Assembly: GCA_017472225.1 (NCBI GenBank)
Contig: JAFUQS010000007.1
Coordinates: forward strand, 1 to 64,000
Origin: Clostridia bacterium
GTDB taxonomy: Bacteria; Bacillota; Clostridia; Oscillospirales; Acutalibacteraceae
Length of the DNA: 64,000 nucleotides
Direction: 5' to 3'
A model generated the notes under the pieces. It was not told the origin of the DNA. It saw nothing but the letters and a program-made list of their open reading frames with translations, and searched no databases. Below, piece by piece: positions 52,135 through 59,935 of this stretch; positions within the stretch are counted from its first letter, which is position 1, and each line of letters opens with the position of its first letter. The translations under genes and the position numbers were made by a program.

Positions 52135-52701
52135 GTGCAAAAAACCGAAACGCTGAAGGCAAAGGATAAGCTGGAAATAGCTTTTTTTGACTTGCTTGAA
52201 GAAAATCATTACAGCAAAATTACCGTGTCTGAGCTGATTGAAAAAGCCGGTGTCAGCAGAACTACCTTCTACCGCAACTATGTTGATATTTTTGATATGT
52301 ATGACAAGGTGTGTGAGCATCTGCTCAGAGATATGCTGCAAAAGGCACTTGCCAAGCCTCAGCTTCTTGCAGGCCTTAATGCGGTGGACTTATTCGAAGA
52401 GTTTTGTGAGAAGCTGAAAAGTCAGGAAAAATATATTCTGCTTTTGTGCGGAAAAAACGGCGGCAGAAACTTTTTTGAAAAGATGCTGTCAATTGTGTAT
52501 TCACTTAAGGATTCACTTCTGCTGAGCCCCGATATATTTACGAAAGAGGATTTGTTCAGATTGAAATTTGTCTGCTTTGCAGGTATAGGCTCATATATTC
52601 AGGCTTTGATTGAAGGAAGAAGCGCCGGTGAAGAAATACTCAGCATGTGCAGAATGATTCTGAGCGTTGCCACGGCTGACAAGGAGATTTTACATGAATA
52701 A
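52135..52701 (+). CDS. TetR/AcrR-family regulator (first of a pair)
   Basis: 188 residues. The HTH spans about 5-50: AFFDLLEENHYSKITVSELI, then AGVSRTTFYRNY. The C-terminal ligand domain has no recognised signature and resembles the DhaS/TetR_C_7-like group. It starts at GTG 52135, with AGGAGTGA 8 nt upstream. It overlaps the next TetR gene by 8 nt, so both are made from one mRNA and may act as a heterodimer or control the divergent membrane gene. Confidence 0.85.
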   Translation: MQKTETLKAKDKLEIAFFDLLEENHYSKITVSELIEKAGVSRTTFYRNYVDIFDMYDKVCEHLLRDMLQKALAKPQLLAGLNAVDLFEEFCEKLKSQEKYILLLCGKNGGRNFFEKMLSIVYSLKDSLLLSPDIFTKEDLFRLKFVCFAGIGSYIQALIEGRSAGEEILSMCRMILSVATADKEILHE

Positions 52702-53266
52702 GGGTATCAATCTTAAGCTGCATAAGGCATATGCCAAGCTTATAAAAAACAATGACGATAAAATTACTGTTACTGACCTTTGTGAGAAGGCAGATGTTGC
52801 AAGAGCAACCTTTTATTTATACTATAAAAGTATTGACGAATTCATTCTTAAAAGCAAGGAATATCTGATTGTCAAGCTCTATGAACAGAGTGAGCTGATT
52901 ATGAAGGCAAGTGACGCTGAGCTTGACAATGTTCTTAAAAGAAAGAATATTATATTTGACGACTTTGAACTGGAGCTTCTGAAGTATTACACCTCAGGAA
53001 GCAATTATCTTGAATTTGCTGCTTTAATGAACGAGCTTCTTGCACCACGCTATAAAAATCTTATGGTTGAAAAGTGGGGCGAGGAATTTTACGAAAAGAA
53101 CAAGGCAAAATTCGAGTTCTTCAAAAATGCAGTCACACCGCTTTTATACTTCAACCTTTTGGATTATGATGAAAGTACAATCAGATATGATATGCACGCT
53201 GCAAGAAATGTGGCAAATGATTTTTTCAGAGACATTATAGATGACATCAGAAAAGGTAACTCCTGA
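52694..53266 (+). CDS. TetR/AcrR-family regulator (second of a pair)
   Basis: 190 residues. HTH about 8-50 (LIKNNDDKITVTDLC, ADVARATFYLYYKSIDEF). ATG 52694 has AAGGAG 8 nt upstream inside the previous gene. The HTH is similar to that of the upstream gene (ITVSELIEKAGVSRTTFYRNY), pointing to an old tandem duplication with diverged ligand domains. Confidence 0.85.
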   Translation: MNKGINLKLHKAYAKLIKNNDDKITVTDLCEKADVARATFYLYYKSIDEFILKSKEYLIVKLYEQSELIMKASDAELDNVLKRKNIIFDDFELELLKYYTSGSNYLEFAALMNELLAPRYKNLMVEKWGEEFYEKNKAKFEFFKNAVTPLLYFNLLDYDESTIRYDMHAARNVANDFFRDIIDDIRKGNS

Positions 53267-53385
53267 GGCGATTATATTCAGCCGAAACAGAATATTAAAA
53301 AACAATTATATATAATTCCAACAAAATTAAAGTAACAAAGCTATATTGTTTGTCTAATTCTTGACAAAAACAATGGTTTTGTTAC

Positions 53386-53415
53386 TTGTTTTTATATTAT
53401 GCTTTCTAATATAAT
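53386..53415 (+). promoter_or_regulatory. promoter of the large secreted protein gene
   Basis: TTGTTT (53386-53391), an 18-bp spacer and a perfect TATAAT (53410-53415), 61 bp before the start codon. A TTGACA at 53361 has no -10 at a suitable distance. Confidence 0.5.
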
Positions 53416-53476
53416 AAATGTGACGAGTTTGTGAACAGTGACACAAACAAGTACATAATAAAGGAGGATTCTTAAA

Positions 53477-56400
53477 ATGAAAAAAACACTGGCAATCATT
53501 CTTTCAGTTGTTATGCTTCTTGGCGTTCTGCCCTTTGGCGCATTTGCCGCTGATTATGACAGAGCAAAGATTGCAGCAAACGACACAACTACAGTCGAAG
53601 CACTTACAGAAGAGCAAATCGCTTCCGTAATTCTCGATTGGGTTGACAGACAAATTGCTGAATATGCAGAAGACATCAAAGCTTCGGTTACAGAGAGCGT
53701 TGCTGCTAACCTCGGCTTCGACGGTTTTGAAAGCTATATTTCAGCAGAACTTGACGAAAAGTTCGATGTTAAGTGCCTTGACGATATCATCGGCTACAAG
53801 GGCTATCTTGCTGAACTTGGTGGTGACTTCACTAATCTCAAAACAGAAAGCCTCATCACACGTGAGGCAGCAGGCACAGACCTTGACTTTATCTATGGCG
53901 TTATTCAGTTTATGGCTGATAACAGCGAAACCTTCGGCAAGGTTTTCCGTTGGGACGATGAAGTATTTGACTACGGTAAGGTAGGCGAGTACATCGAAAC
54001 ACTTAAGGGTACTGATGATCAGGAAATCTATGATTTCTACATTAACTACCTTGTAGGCAATGACATTCAGAGTAACTTCATCTCCTGGGTTTCAGGTCAG
54101 ATGAAGGAGTATTACACTCCTGCAGAAGGCGAAAGCTTTGACGATACCCTCAACAACGGTATCATGGCTTGGTTCTCAGGTCTTTGCGCAGATAACGGCA
54201 TCCTTTCAGAAGAAGGTCTTGCTACACTCAGAGATTATGACCTCAGAACAACAGATATCTACACACTTATTCAGAGTTTTGTAGGTCTTGTTCAGAGCGA
54301 TAATCAGGTTAAGATTGACACATACTACAACTACATCATGGATACAGTAGTACGTACTCTTCTTAAGACTACTATCGGTCAGACAGCTACAGTAGGTGCA
54401 GCAGCAGAAGTTCCTGCTAACTTCACAGCTACTTACGCAGATCTCGGTCTTCTTTATGATATCTCCGGTGGCACAGCTTACTATAAAGACGGCGACAGCT
54501 ACTATCAGATTACAATCACCAAAACAGATGCAGGTACAGATGTAGAGGGCAACGCAGTATATAATTATTCTGCTGCCGCTAATACTCTTACATGGTCAGA
54601 CGCTCTCGATATCAACTTCGAGACTCCTGTTGCTACAATTTATACAGGTGCAGAAGGCACAGAGAAGGTTGCTGAATACAGACCTTCATCAACTAATTAC
54701 CTTTCCGCTGACACAATGCCTGTTTATATGTATGCATCAGCTCAGAATCAGGCTACTATCAACGCTTATGTCACCGGTGGTGACACAACAAAGACAGGTC
54801 TGAAATTTGCAGGCACTGAAGTTGCTTCAACCTATGCAGATATTATTGCAAACGAAGAAAGCACTGCTCTTAAAAATCGCTTCATCTTCAAGGTAGAAGG
54901 TAAGGATCTTAATGGCAATGCACTTAATATTCCCGCTGTTGACCTCGACTTTGCAGCTATTGAAGCTTATGCAGAAGCTCAGGCTGTTGCAAAGGCACAG
55001 GAGGCTGTGTCTGCCTATGGCATCACAGTAGAATCAGTAGACATATCACTCACATACACAGGTTGGGAAACTAAGGATACATTCATAGCTCAGGTTACAG
55101 TTGGCGACGACATCTCTGCTATTATGTCAAATGTTCCTGTTGTTGGTAATCTTACAGTTACAAAGGACACAAAGATTGAAATGCTCGGCACAAGCATTGA
55201 TGTTGGCACAATGATGACTAACGCAGTTAACAGCGTTATCACCAATCCCCTTATCACAATCGTAGCTGACGAACTCGGCGGTAGCCTTAATGTTGACAAA
55301 GCAAAGGGTCTTCTTGACTTCATCGACACAGACTTTGCTATCACACCGGAGCTTCTTGACTTTGCAGGCAACTATACTGCTTATGACGGTGTAGTAGGTC
55401 AGGTTAACCACATTCTCTACGGTCTTGTTGATATGCTTGTAAGCGACAGCGGTATGGATACACTCGCTCTCGTTGACGGCGACAACACAAATCTTGACGC
55501 TAACCTTGAAAAGATCTGTTCAACAGCTAACGATATGATGGCTGCAGCAAATGAAGTTATCAATAACGAAGAATACAAGAACCTTGCTAATCAGGTTGGT
55601 ATCGATGTTGATGCACTTCTTTCTTCATTTGATACAGAACTTCTTTATAAGATTGACTTCTCATCAGTAGAAGCTCTCTGGGTATCAGTTATCAACCTCG
55701 GTCTCGATATGGTTGACGACGGCACAAACGAAACTCTTACTGCAATTCATACAGCAGTTAACGATCTCGAAAACCTTGACGCTATGGCAGTAGCTATGGC
55801 TGACTATGTTCTCGGTAAGTGCATTCCTTCACTCAACGATGCTCTTGAAACAAAGGAAATTAACTTCGCTCTTACAGTTCCCGCAAAGACAGATGCAACA
55901 GCTGTTGCTGACGGCGCAGGTAAGGACATCATCATGACAAAGCTTGTTGACGTTCTTTATGAAGCAGCAACTAATGGTGTAGCTCTTGTTAACGAAATTG
56001 CTAACGAAGCTCTCGCAACAATCGCTACAGACACAGGCATTGAAATGCCCACAATTGCATTCCAGCTCGGTGTAACAAAGGGCGCAGATTGGCAGACAAC
56101 TCTTGCAGCTCTTGTTAACAGAGTATATCAGCTTGCTGACGGTATTATTATCGCTTGCGATAACACATACACAGATACAATCGATAAGATTTCAGCAGTT
56201 GCAAACGCAATTCTTCCTCTCGGCTCACTCGCTTCCAACTGTGCAAGTGATGACGGTAAGCTCGCTCTTGACGGAAATAAGGTAATGGGTTATATGTTCG
56301 ACAACGGTCTTGAAGGTAACTTCGGCAGCTTCCTTGGTCTCTTTGAAACAAAGGTTAAGACTGAAGACGTTGCAGCAGACTGCTCAGTAACAGAAGCTCT

Positions 56401-57148
56401 CATCAATGCTTCACAGCATATCGTTGATTCAATATTCCCGGGCACAGTTGTGGCTTCAAACTATGTAAATGCTACATCAGATAAGTTCACAGAAACAACA
56501 GTTCAGGAATACTTCACATCAGCAGAAAACGATGCAGTTATCGCTTCCAACAATATGGACAGCATCAACACTCGTAAGGCAGACCTTATTCCCGCAGCTC
56601 TTCGTCTTGCAAGAGAAGCAGGCATTCTTCCCTTCTTCGCAAAGTGCGATAAGGACCACACAGCAGAAGATCTTGATACAACTCTGATCTCCGGCACAGA
56701 AGCTACCTGCACAGAAGCAGGTCGTGAGGATGCATATGCTTGTGCAGATTGCGGTTTTGTAGTATCCGGCGGCGCAGAAATTCCGGCAACGGGTCACTCA
56801 TTTGGTGAATGGAAAACAACATCAGATCCCACATGTACAAAGACAGGCGTTTCAACACGCACTTGTGATTGTGGCGTTTCAGAAACAAATACAATCCCGG
56901 CAACAGGTCACACATTCGGTGAATGGACAGTAACTAGAGTTGCTGATTGCGAACAAGAAGGCATTCAGGAACGTAAGTGTGCTTGTGGTCATACTGAAAC
57001 TCAGTCATTGGGCACAACAGATCACACAGATGAAGATTCTGACAACACATGTGATGTTTGCGGCGATGAAATCGATTCAAGCTTCATTGCAAAGCTCAAG
57101 GCATTCTTCCAGAAGATTGTCAACTGGTTCAAGAATCTTTTCAGCTAA
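53477..57148 (+). CDS. large secreted protein with a C-terminal Cys-rich repeat region
   Basis: 1223 residues. Signal peptide MKKTLAIILSVVMLLGVLPF ending near GAFA (about 24). The main body (about 30-1070) is acidic, helical and Ala/Asp/Thr-rich with no recognised enzyme domain. Residues 1075-1190 hold three repeats of the HSFGEW...PTC...G....C.CG type, as in the transglutaminase-like protein at 9318. The C-terminus ends in an amphipathic helix (LKAFFQKIVNWFKNLF) often seen at the end of clostridial surface proteins. Frequent preferred codons and a good ribosome site (AAGGAGG) suggest strong expression. Function unknown; surface or matrix protein. Confidence 0.78.
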   Translation: MKKTLAIILSVVMLLGVLPFGAFAADYDRAKIAANDTTTVEALTEEQIASVILDWVDRQIAEYAEDIKASVTESVAANLGFDGFESYISAELDEKFDVKCLDDIIGYKGYLAELGGDFTNLKTESLITREAAGTDLDFIYGVIQFMADNSETFGKVFRWDDEVFDYGKVGEYIETLKGTDDQEIYDFYINYLVGNDIQSNFISWVSGQMKEYYTPAEGESFDDTLNNGIMAWFSGLCADNGILSEEGLATLRDYDLRTTDIYTLIQSFVGLVQSDNQVKIDTYYNYIMDTVVRTLLKTTIGQTATVGAAAEVPANFTATYADLGLLYDISGGTAYYKDGDSYYQITITKTDAGTDVEGNAVYNYSAAANTLTWSDALDINFETPVATIYTGAEGTEKVAEYRPSSTNYLSADTMPVYMYASAQNQATINAYVTGGDTTKTGLKFAGTEVASTYADIIANEESTALKNRFIFKVEGKDLNGNALNIPAVDLDFAAIEAYAEAQAVAKAQEAVSAYGITVESVDISLTYTGWETKDTFIAQVTVGDDISAIMSNVPVVGNLTVTKDTKIEMLGTSIDVGTMMTNAVNSVITNPLITIVADELGGSLNVDKAKGLLDFIDTDFAITPELLDFAGNYTAYDGVVGQVNHILYGLVDMLVSDSGMDTLALVDGDNTNLDANLEKICSTANDMMAAANEVINNEEYKNLANQVGIDVDALLSSFDTELLYKIDFSSVEALWVSVINLGLDMVDDGTNETLTAIHTAVNDLENLDAMAVAMADYVLGKCIPSLNDALETKEINFALTVPAKTDATAVADGAGKDIIMTKLVDVLYEAATNGVALVNEIANEALATIATDTGIEMPTIAFQLGVTKGADWQTTLAALVNRVYQLADGIIIACDNTYTDTIDKISAVANAILPLGSLASNCASDDGKLALDGNKVMGYMFDNGLEGNFGSFLGLFETKVKTEDVAADCSVTEALINASQHIVDSIFPGTVVASNYVNATSDKFTETTVQEYFTSAENDAVIASNNMDSINTRKADLIPAALRLAREAGILPFFAKCDKDHTAEDLDTTLISGTEATCTEAGREDAYACADCGFVVSGGAEIPATGHSFGEWKTTSDPTCTKTGVSTRTCDCGVSETNTIPATGHTFGEWTVTRVADCEQEGIQERKCACGHTETQSLGTTDHTDEDSDNTCDVCGDEIDSSFIAKLKAFFQKIVNWFKNLFS

Positions 57149-57180
57149 TTTTAACATTCTCCTAAAATTAAAATAAACCT

Positions 57181-57213
57181 GAGCAGACCGCCTTTAAGCG
57201 GTCTGCTCTTTTT
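57181..57213 (+). terminator. Rho-independent terminator of the secreted protein gene
   Basis: GAGCAGACCGC (57181-57191) pairs perfectly with GCGGTCTGCTC (57198-57208), followed by TTTTT. Confidence 0.9.
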
Positions 57214-57303
57214 GTGGTGCATTATGCGTGGAAAATTACCTCGGTTCTACAAGGTGAGAGAAGGCTTCAGCGAAGCCAAAACGGGCGAGCTTAATGCAAG
57301 CCA
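57214..57303 (+). repeat. dispersed repeat module 1, copy B
   Basis: GGTGCATTATGCGTGGAA, then GGTTCTACAAGG, an insert with a small hairpin (GGCTTCAGCGAAGCC), then GGGCGAGCTTAATGCAAGCC. It matches 11888-11980. Confidence 0.65.
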
Positions 57304-57324
57304 AACCCCACTTGATAATATAAA

Positions 57325-57368
57325 ACCTCCAAGTATAATAGTAAAGGTTTGGCAGCTGCATTACAGTA
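57325..57368 (+). repeat. dispersed repeat module 2, copy B
   Basis: AACCTCCAAGTATAATAGTA and GGTTTGGCAGCTGCATTAC match 12263-12312 with few changes. Confidence 0.6.
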
Positions 57369-57404
57369 TATGGATCCGCTTACGGGTAACAAGAATAATT
57401 AAGC

Positions 57405-57438
57405 AAAAAAATAAGCAGCCGCACGAGAGCGGCTGCTT
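57405..57438 (-). terminator. terminator of the two-component operon
   Basis: AAGCAGCCGC (57413-57422) pairs with GCGGCTGCTT (57429-57438). On the minus strand it is followed by a T-rich tract (57405-57412). It lies 78 bp past the histidine kinase stop. Confidence 0.75.
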
Positions 57439-57487
57439 GAAATAGTAATGTTTTAGTCGGCAAGCCAACAAGTGGTACTTATAGAGC

Positions 57488-57525
57488 CTGTGCAAACCAC
57501 AAGTTCAACCGGTGGTTATGTTTTA
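57488..57525 (+). repeat. dispersed repeat module 3, copy B
   Basis: GTGCAAACCACAAG, then ACCGGTGGTTATG and TTACCTGCC, resembling 12124-12160. It runs into the last codons of the minus-strand histidine kinase gene. Confidence 0.5.
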
Positions 57526-58997
57526 CCTGCCTTTTTAATATCAAACCAGAATTCAACGCCCTTTTCTCCGTTGATAACACCGTACTTTTCACCATGAAGC
57601 TCCTGCAGTGTTGCAACAATTGAAAGTCCCAGGCCGAAGCGACCTTCCTTTCTCGAATGGGACTTGTCAGCACGGTAAAAGCTCTGCCATATGTTTTCAA
57701 TGTCGGTGCCGGGAATAGGCTTACCTGAGTTATAAACACTGATTCTGTAGCGGTCCTTGATGTCTGTTACGGCAACAATCAGCTTCTTGTCGTAATCAAT
57801 ATGGCTTAGTGCATTTGAAATATAGTTTCCGAAAACATTGGCAATAAGCTCCTTGTCACCGTAGCCGCAAAAGCTTTCATCAATATGCTCCTCATAGGTT
57901 ATGCCTTGCTCTTGAATTTGTAAGGCTCTGTTCTGAATGTAGCCTGAAAGTAATTCCTTAACATTGAATTCATTTTGCTTCAAAACATATTTTCCCGAGC
58001 CGTACTGAAGATACTCCATAAGCTTCACAACAAGGTTGTTCATTTTTTCTGCCTCTTCAATTATGATGTCGCAGAATTCCTCCGTTGAATCGCATCCGAT
58101 GCCGTATTTCATGCCTTCAGCGTAGCCTTGTATAATTGAAATGGGTGTTTTCAACTCATGTGAAACATTTGCAACAAAGGTTTTTCTTGTTTTGTCAAGC
58201 TTTCTTTCTGTTGCAATGTCCATTTCGAGCTGATGGTTTTCGATTTTCAGCTCCGTCATCGCCTTGTTCAGTGAAGCGGAAAGGGTGTTGATGCTTTCGC
58301 TGAGCTCATCAAGCTCCTTGATTTTGAATGACGGGCAGCTTTCGTCAAAATCCATGCCGGCAATCTTTTTTGTTGTATCCGTTATTTTTCTTATGGGGTT
58401 TGTGAAAAGATTTGCATAGTAGAATGTGATTATAAAGAACATAATCAAAGCGAACATGGAAAGGGCAAACAATGCCCATGATGCAACACGGGCGTTTTCT
58501 CTGATAACATCAACCGATGAATAAAGTATCAGCCCCATATCATCTCCGAAAAAGGTTCCGTAAACAATATACTGTGCCGTTGTGTAATGCTCTTGCCTGA
58601 CTTCAAAATAACTGCCGTCTTTTCTCTGGCTCTGAGTCAGCAGTCTCATGACTCTCGGCTTCAATTCTGCCGTCGGATCTGCTGTGGCTCCGTCTTTGTT
58701 ATAAACGGTTTCATTGCTCTGAGTTGTGTAAATCAGCTTGTCTCTCGGCGAATATATTTCAATATACAGATTATTTTCTGTTTCATATTCAGAAAGCAGA
58801 GCAGGATAATTCTTATCGGAATAGTCAATTTTTTCAATTTTATCCGCCGTATCAGTCATGTTGATTCTTGTTGCCAGAGCGAAAATATCATCCATGAAAA
58901 TAAACTGAAAAACCGAAAAAATAACAACGCAAATCATAACACCTGTAATACTTACAAGTGAATAACGGCTTTTGAGGTTGCTTTTTGACTTTTTCAT
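57516..58997 (-). CDS. sensor histidine kinase (OmpR-system partner)
   Basis: 493 residues. TM1 about 15-38, an extracellular sensor about 40-160, TM2 about 165-190, HAMP about 190-245, a helical stretch, HisKA with the H-box VSHELKTPISIIQGYAEGM, then HATPase_c with the N-box NYISNALSHI, G1 NSGKPIPG and G2 GRFGLGLSIV. A membrane sensor that phosphorylates the response regulator whose stop codon it overlaps (TGATG). The GAGG upstream supports ATG 58997. Sensor input unknown. Confidence 0.92.
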   Translation of the reverse strand: MKKSKSNLKSRYSLVSITGVMICVVIFSVFQFIFMDDIFALATRINMTDTADKIEKIDYSDKNYPALLSEYETENNLYIEIYSPRDKLIYTTQSNETVYNKDGATADPTAELKPRVMRLLTQSQRKDGSYFEVRQEHYTTAQYIVYGTFFGDDMGLILYSSVDVIRENARVASWALFALSMFALIMFFIITFYYANLFTNPIRKITDTTKKIAGMDFDESCPSFKIKELDELSESINTLSASLNKAMTELKIENHQLEMDIATERKLDKTRKTFVANVSHELKTPISIIQGYAEGMKYGIGCDSTEEFCDIIIEEAEKMNNLVVKLMEYLQYGSGKYVLKQNEFNVKELLSGYIQNRALQIQEQGITYEEHIDESFCGYGDKELIANVFGNYISNALSHIDYDKKLIVAVTDIKDRYRISVYNSGKPIPGTDIENIWQSFYRADKSHSRKEGRFGLGLSIVATLQELHGEKYGVINGEKGVEFWFDIKKAGKT

Positions 58998-59677
58998 CAG
59001 CAATCCTCGATTTTGTAGCCGATGCCGTAAACAGTTTTAAGGTGGCTGTTGCCCCATTCACCAAGCTTGGTTCTGAGTCTTGCAACGTGTGAGTCAACCG
59101 TTCTTATGTCGCCTGTGAAATCAAAGCCCCATATACTGTCAAGAAGCTGTTCACGGCTGAAGACTCTGCCGGGTGCTTCAAGAAATTTCTTGAGGATGTT
59201 GTATTCCTTAAGGGTTAGGTCAATTTCCTTTCCGTCAAGACGCACCTCATGTGCATCGTCATTGAAGATAAGGTCGCTGAACTGCCTTTCATTTGTCATA
59301 ACCGAGCCGGGATTTGCTCTTCTGAGAAGAGCTTCAACTCTTTTAACAAGAATTGTGGGGCTGAATGGCTTCGTAACATAGTCATCTGCACCGGATTCAT
59401 AGCCTGTGAGCTCATCAAATTCCTGACTTCTTGCAGTGAGCATGATAACGGGCAGGGTAGAGCTTTCACGGATTTTTCTGCAAACCTCCCAGCCGTTGAG
59501 TCCGGGCATCATAATATCAAGAATAATAAGGCTGAGATTATTTCTGTTTTCTTCAAAAAGCCTGTATGCCTCATCGCCATCCTCAGCTTCAATAACCTCA
59601 TAGCCGTCCTTTTTCAAAAAGTCGGCAACAAGCTTTCTGATTCTGGCTTCATCATCTGCAACAATAATTCTGTCCAT
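58997..59677 (-). CDS. OmpR/PhoB-family response regulator
   Basis: 226 residues. Receiver domain with VADDE, phosphoacceptor LILDIMMPG, LTAR and VTKPF; C-terminal winged helix with the DIRTVDSHVARLRTKLG recognition region and the ending GIGYKIED. Complete and canonical. ATG 59677 has GAGG 8 nt upstream; GTG 59686 lies within that site. Forms a two-gene operon with the kinase. Targets unknown. Confidence 0.93.
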   Translation of the reverse strand: MDRIIVADDEARIRKLVADFLKKDGYEVIEAEDGDEAYRLFEENRNNLSLIILDIMMPGLNGWEVCRKIRESSTLPVIMLTARSQEFDELTGYESGADDYVTKPFSPTILVKRVEALLRRANPGSVMTNERQFSDLIFNDDAHEVRLDGKEIDLTLKEYNILKKFLEAPGRVFSREQLLDSIWGFDFTGDIRTVDSHVARLRTKLGEWGNSHLKTVYGIGYKIEDC

Positions 59678-59831
59678 TTTGAACACCTCGCTGTTTTTTT
59701 ACATCATTCCTATAATAACATATTATAATCCCATTTACAAGGGAAGGATTGCAAATTTATTAACAATTTGTTTAAAAATGCATTTGAGAATTATTTTTTA
59801 GAATTAAAAGATTAACTTTTTTCCATTATTG

Positions 59832-59860
59832 TTGACACTTTACACATAATGGTATAAAAT
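59832..59860 (+). promoter_or_regulatory. promoter of the alpha-galactosidase operon
   Basis: TTGACA (59832-59837), a 17-bp spacer and TAAAAT (59855-59860), 75 bp upstream of the start codon. The 70-nt leader shows no clear operator. Confidence 0.7.
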
Positions 59861-59935
59861 GGAAAAGACCGTATATGCTTGAAAATCGGCAGATAAAAAA
59901 GATTAAAATGTCCTTCGGGACGGAACGGAGTTATT

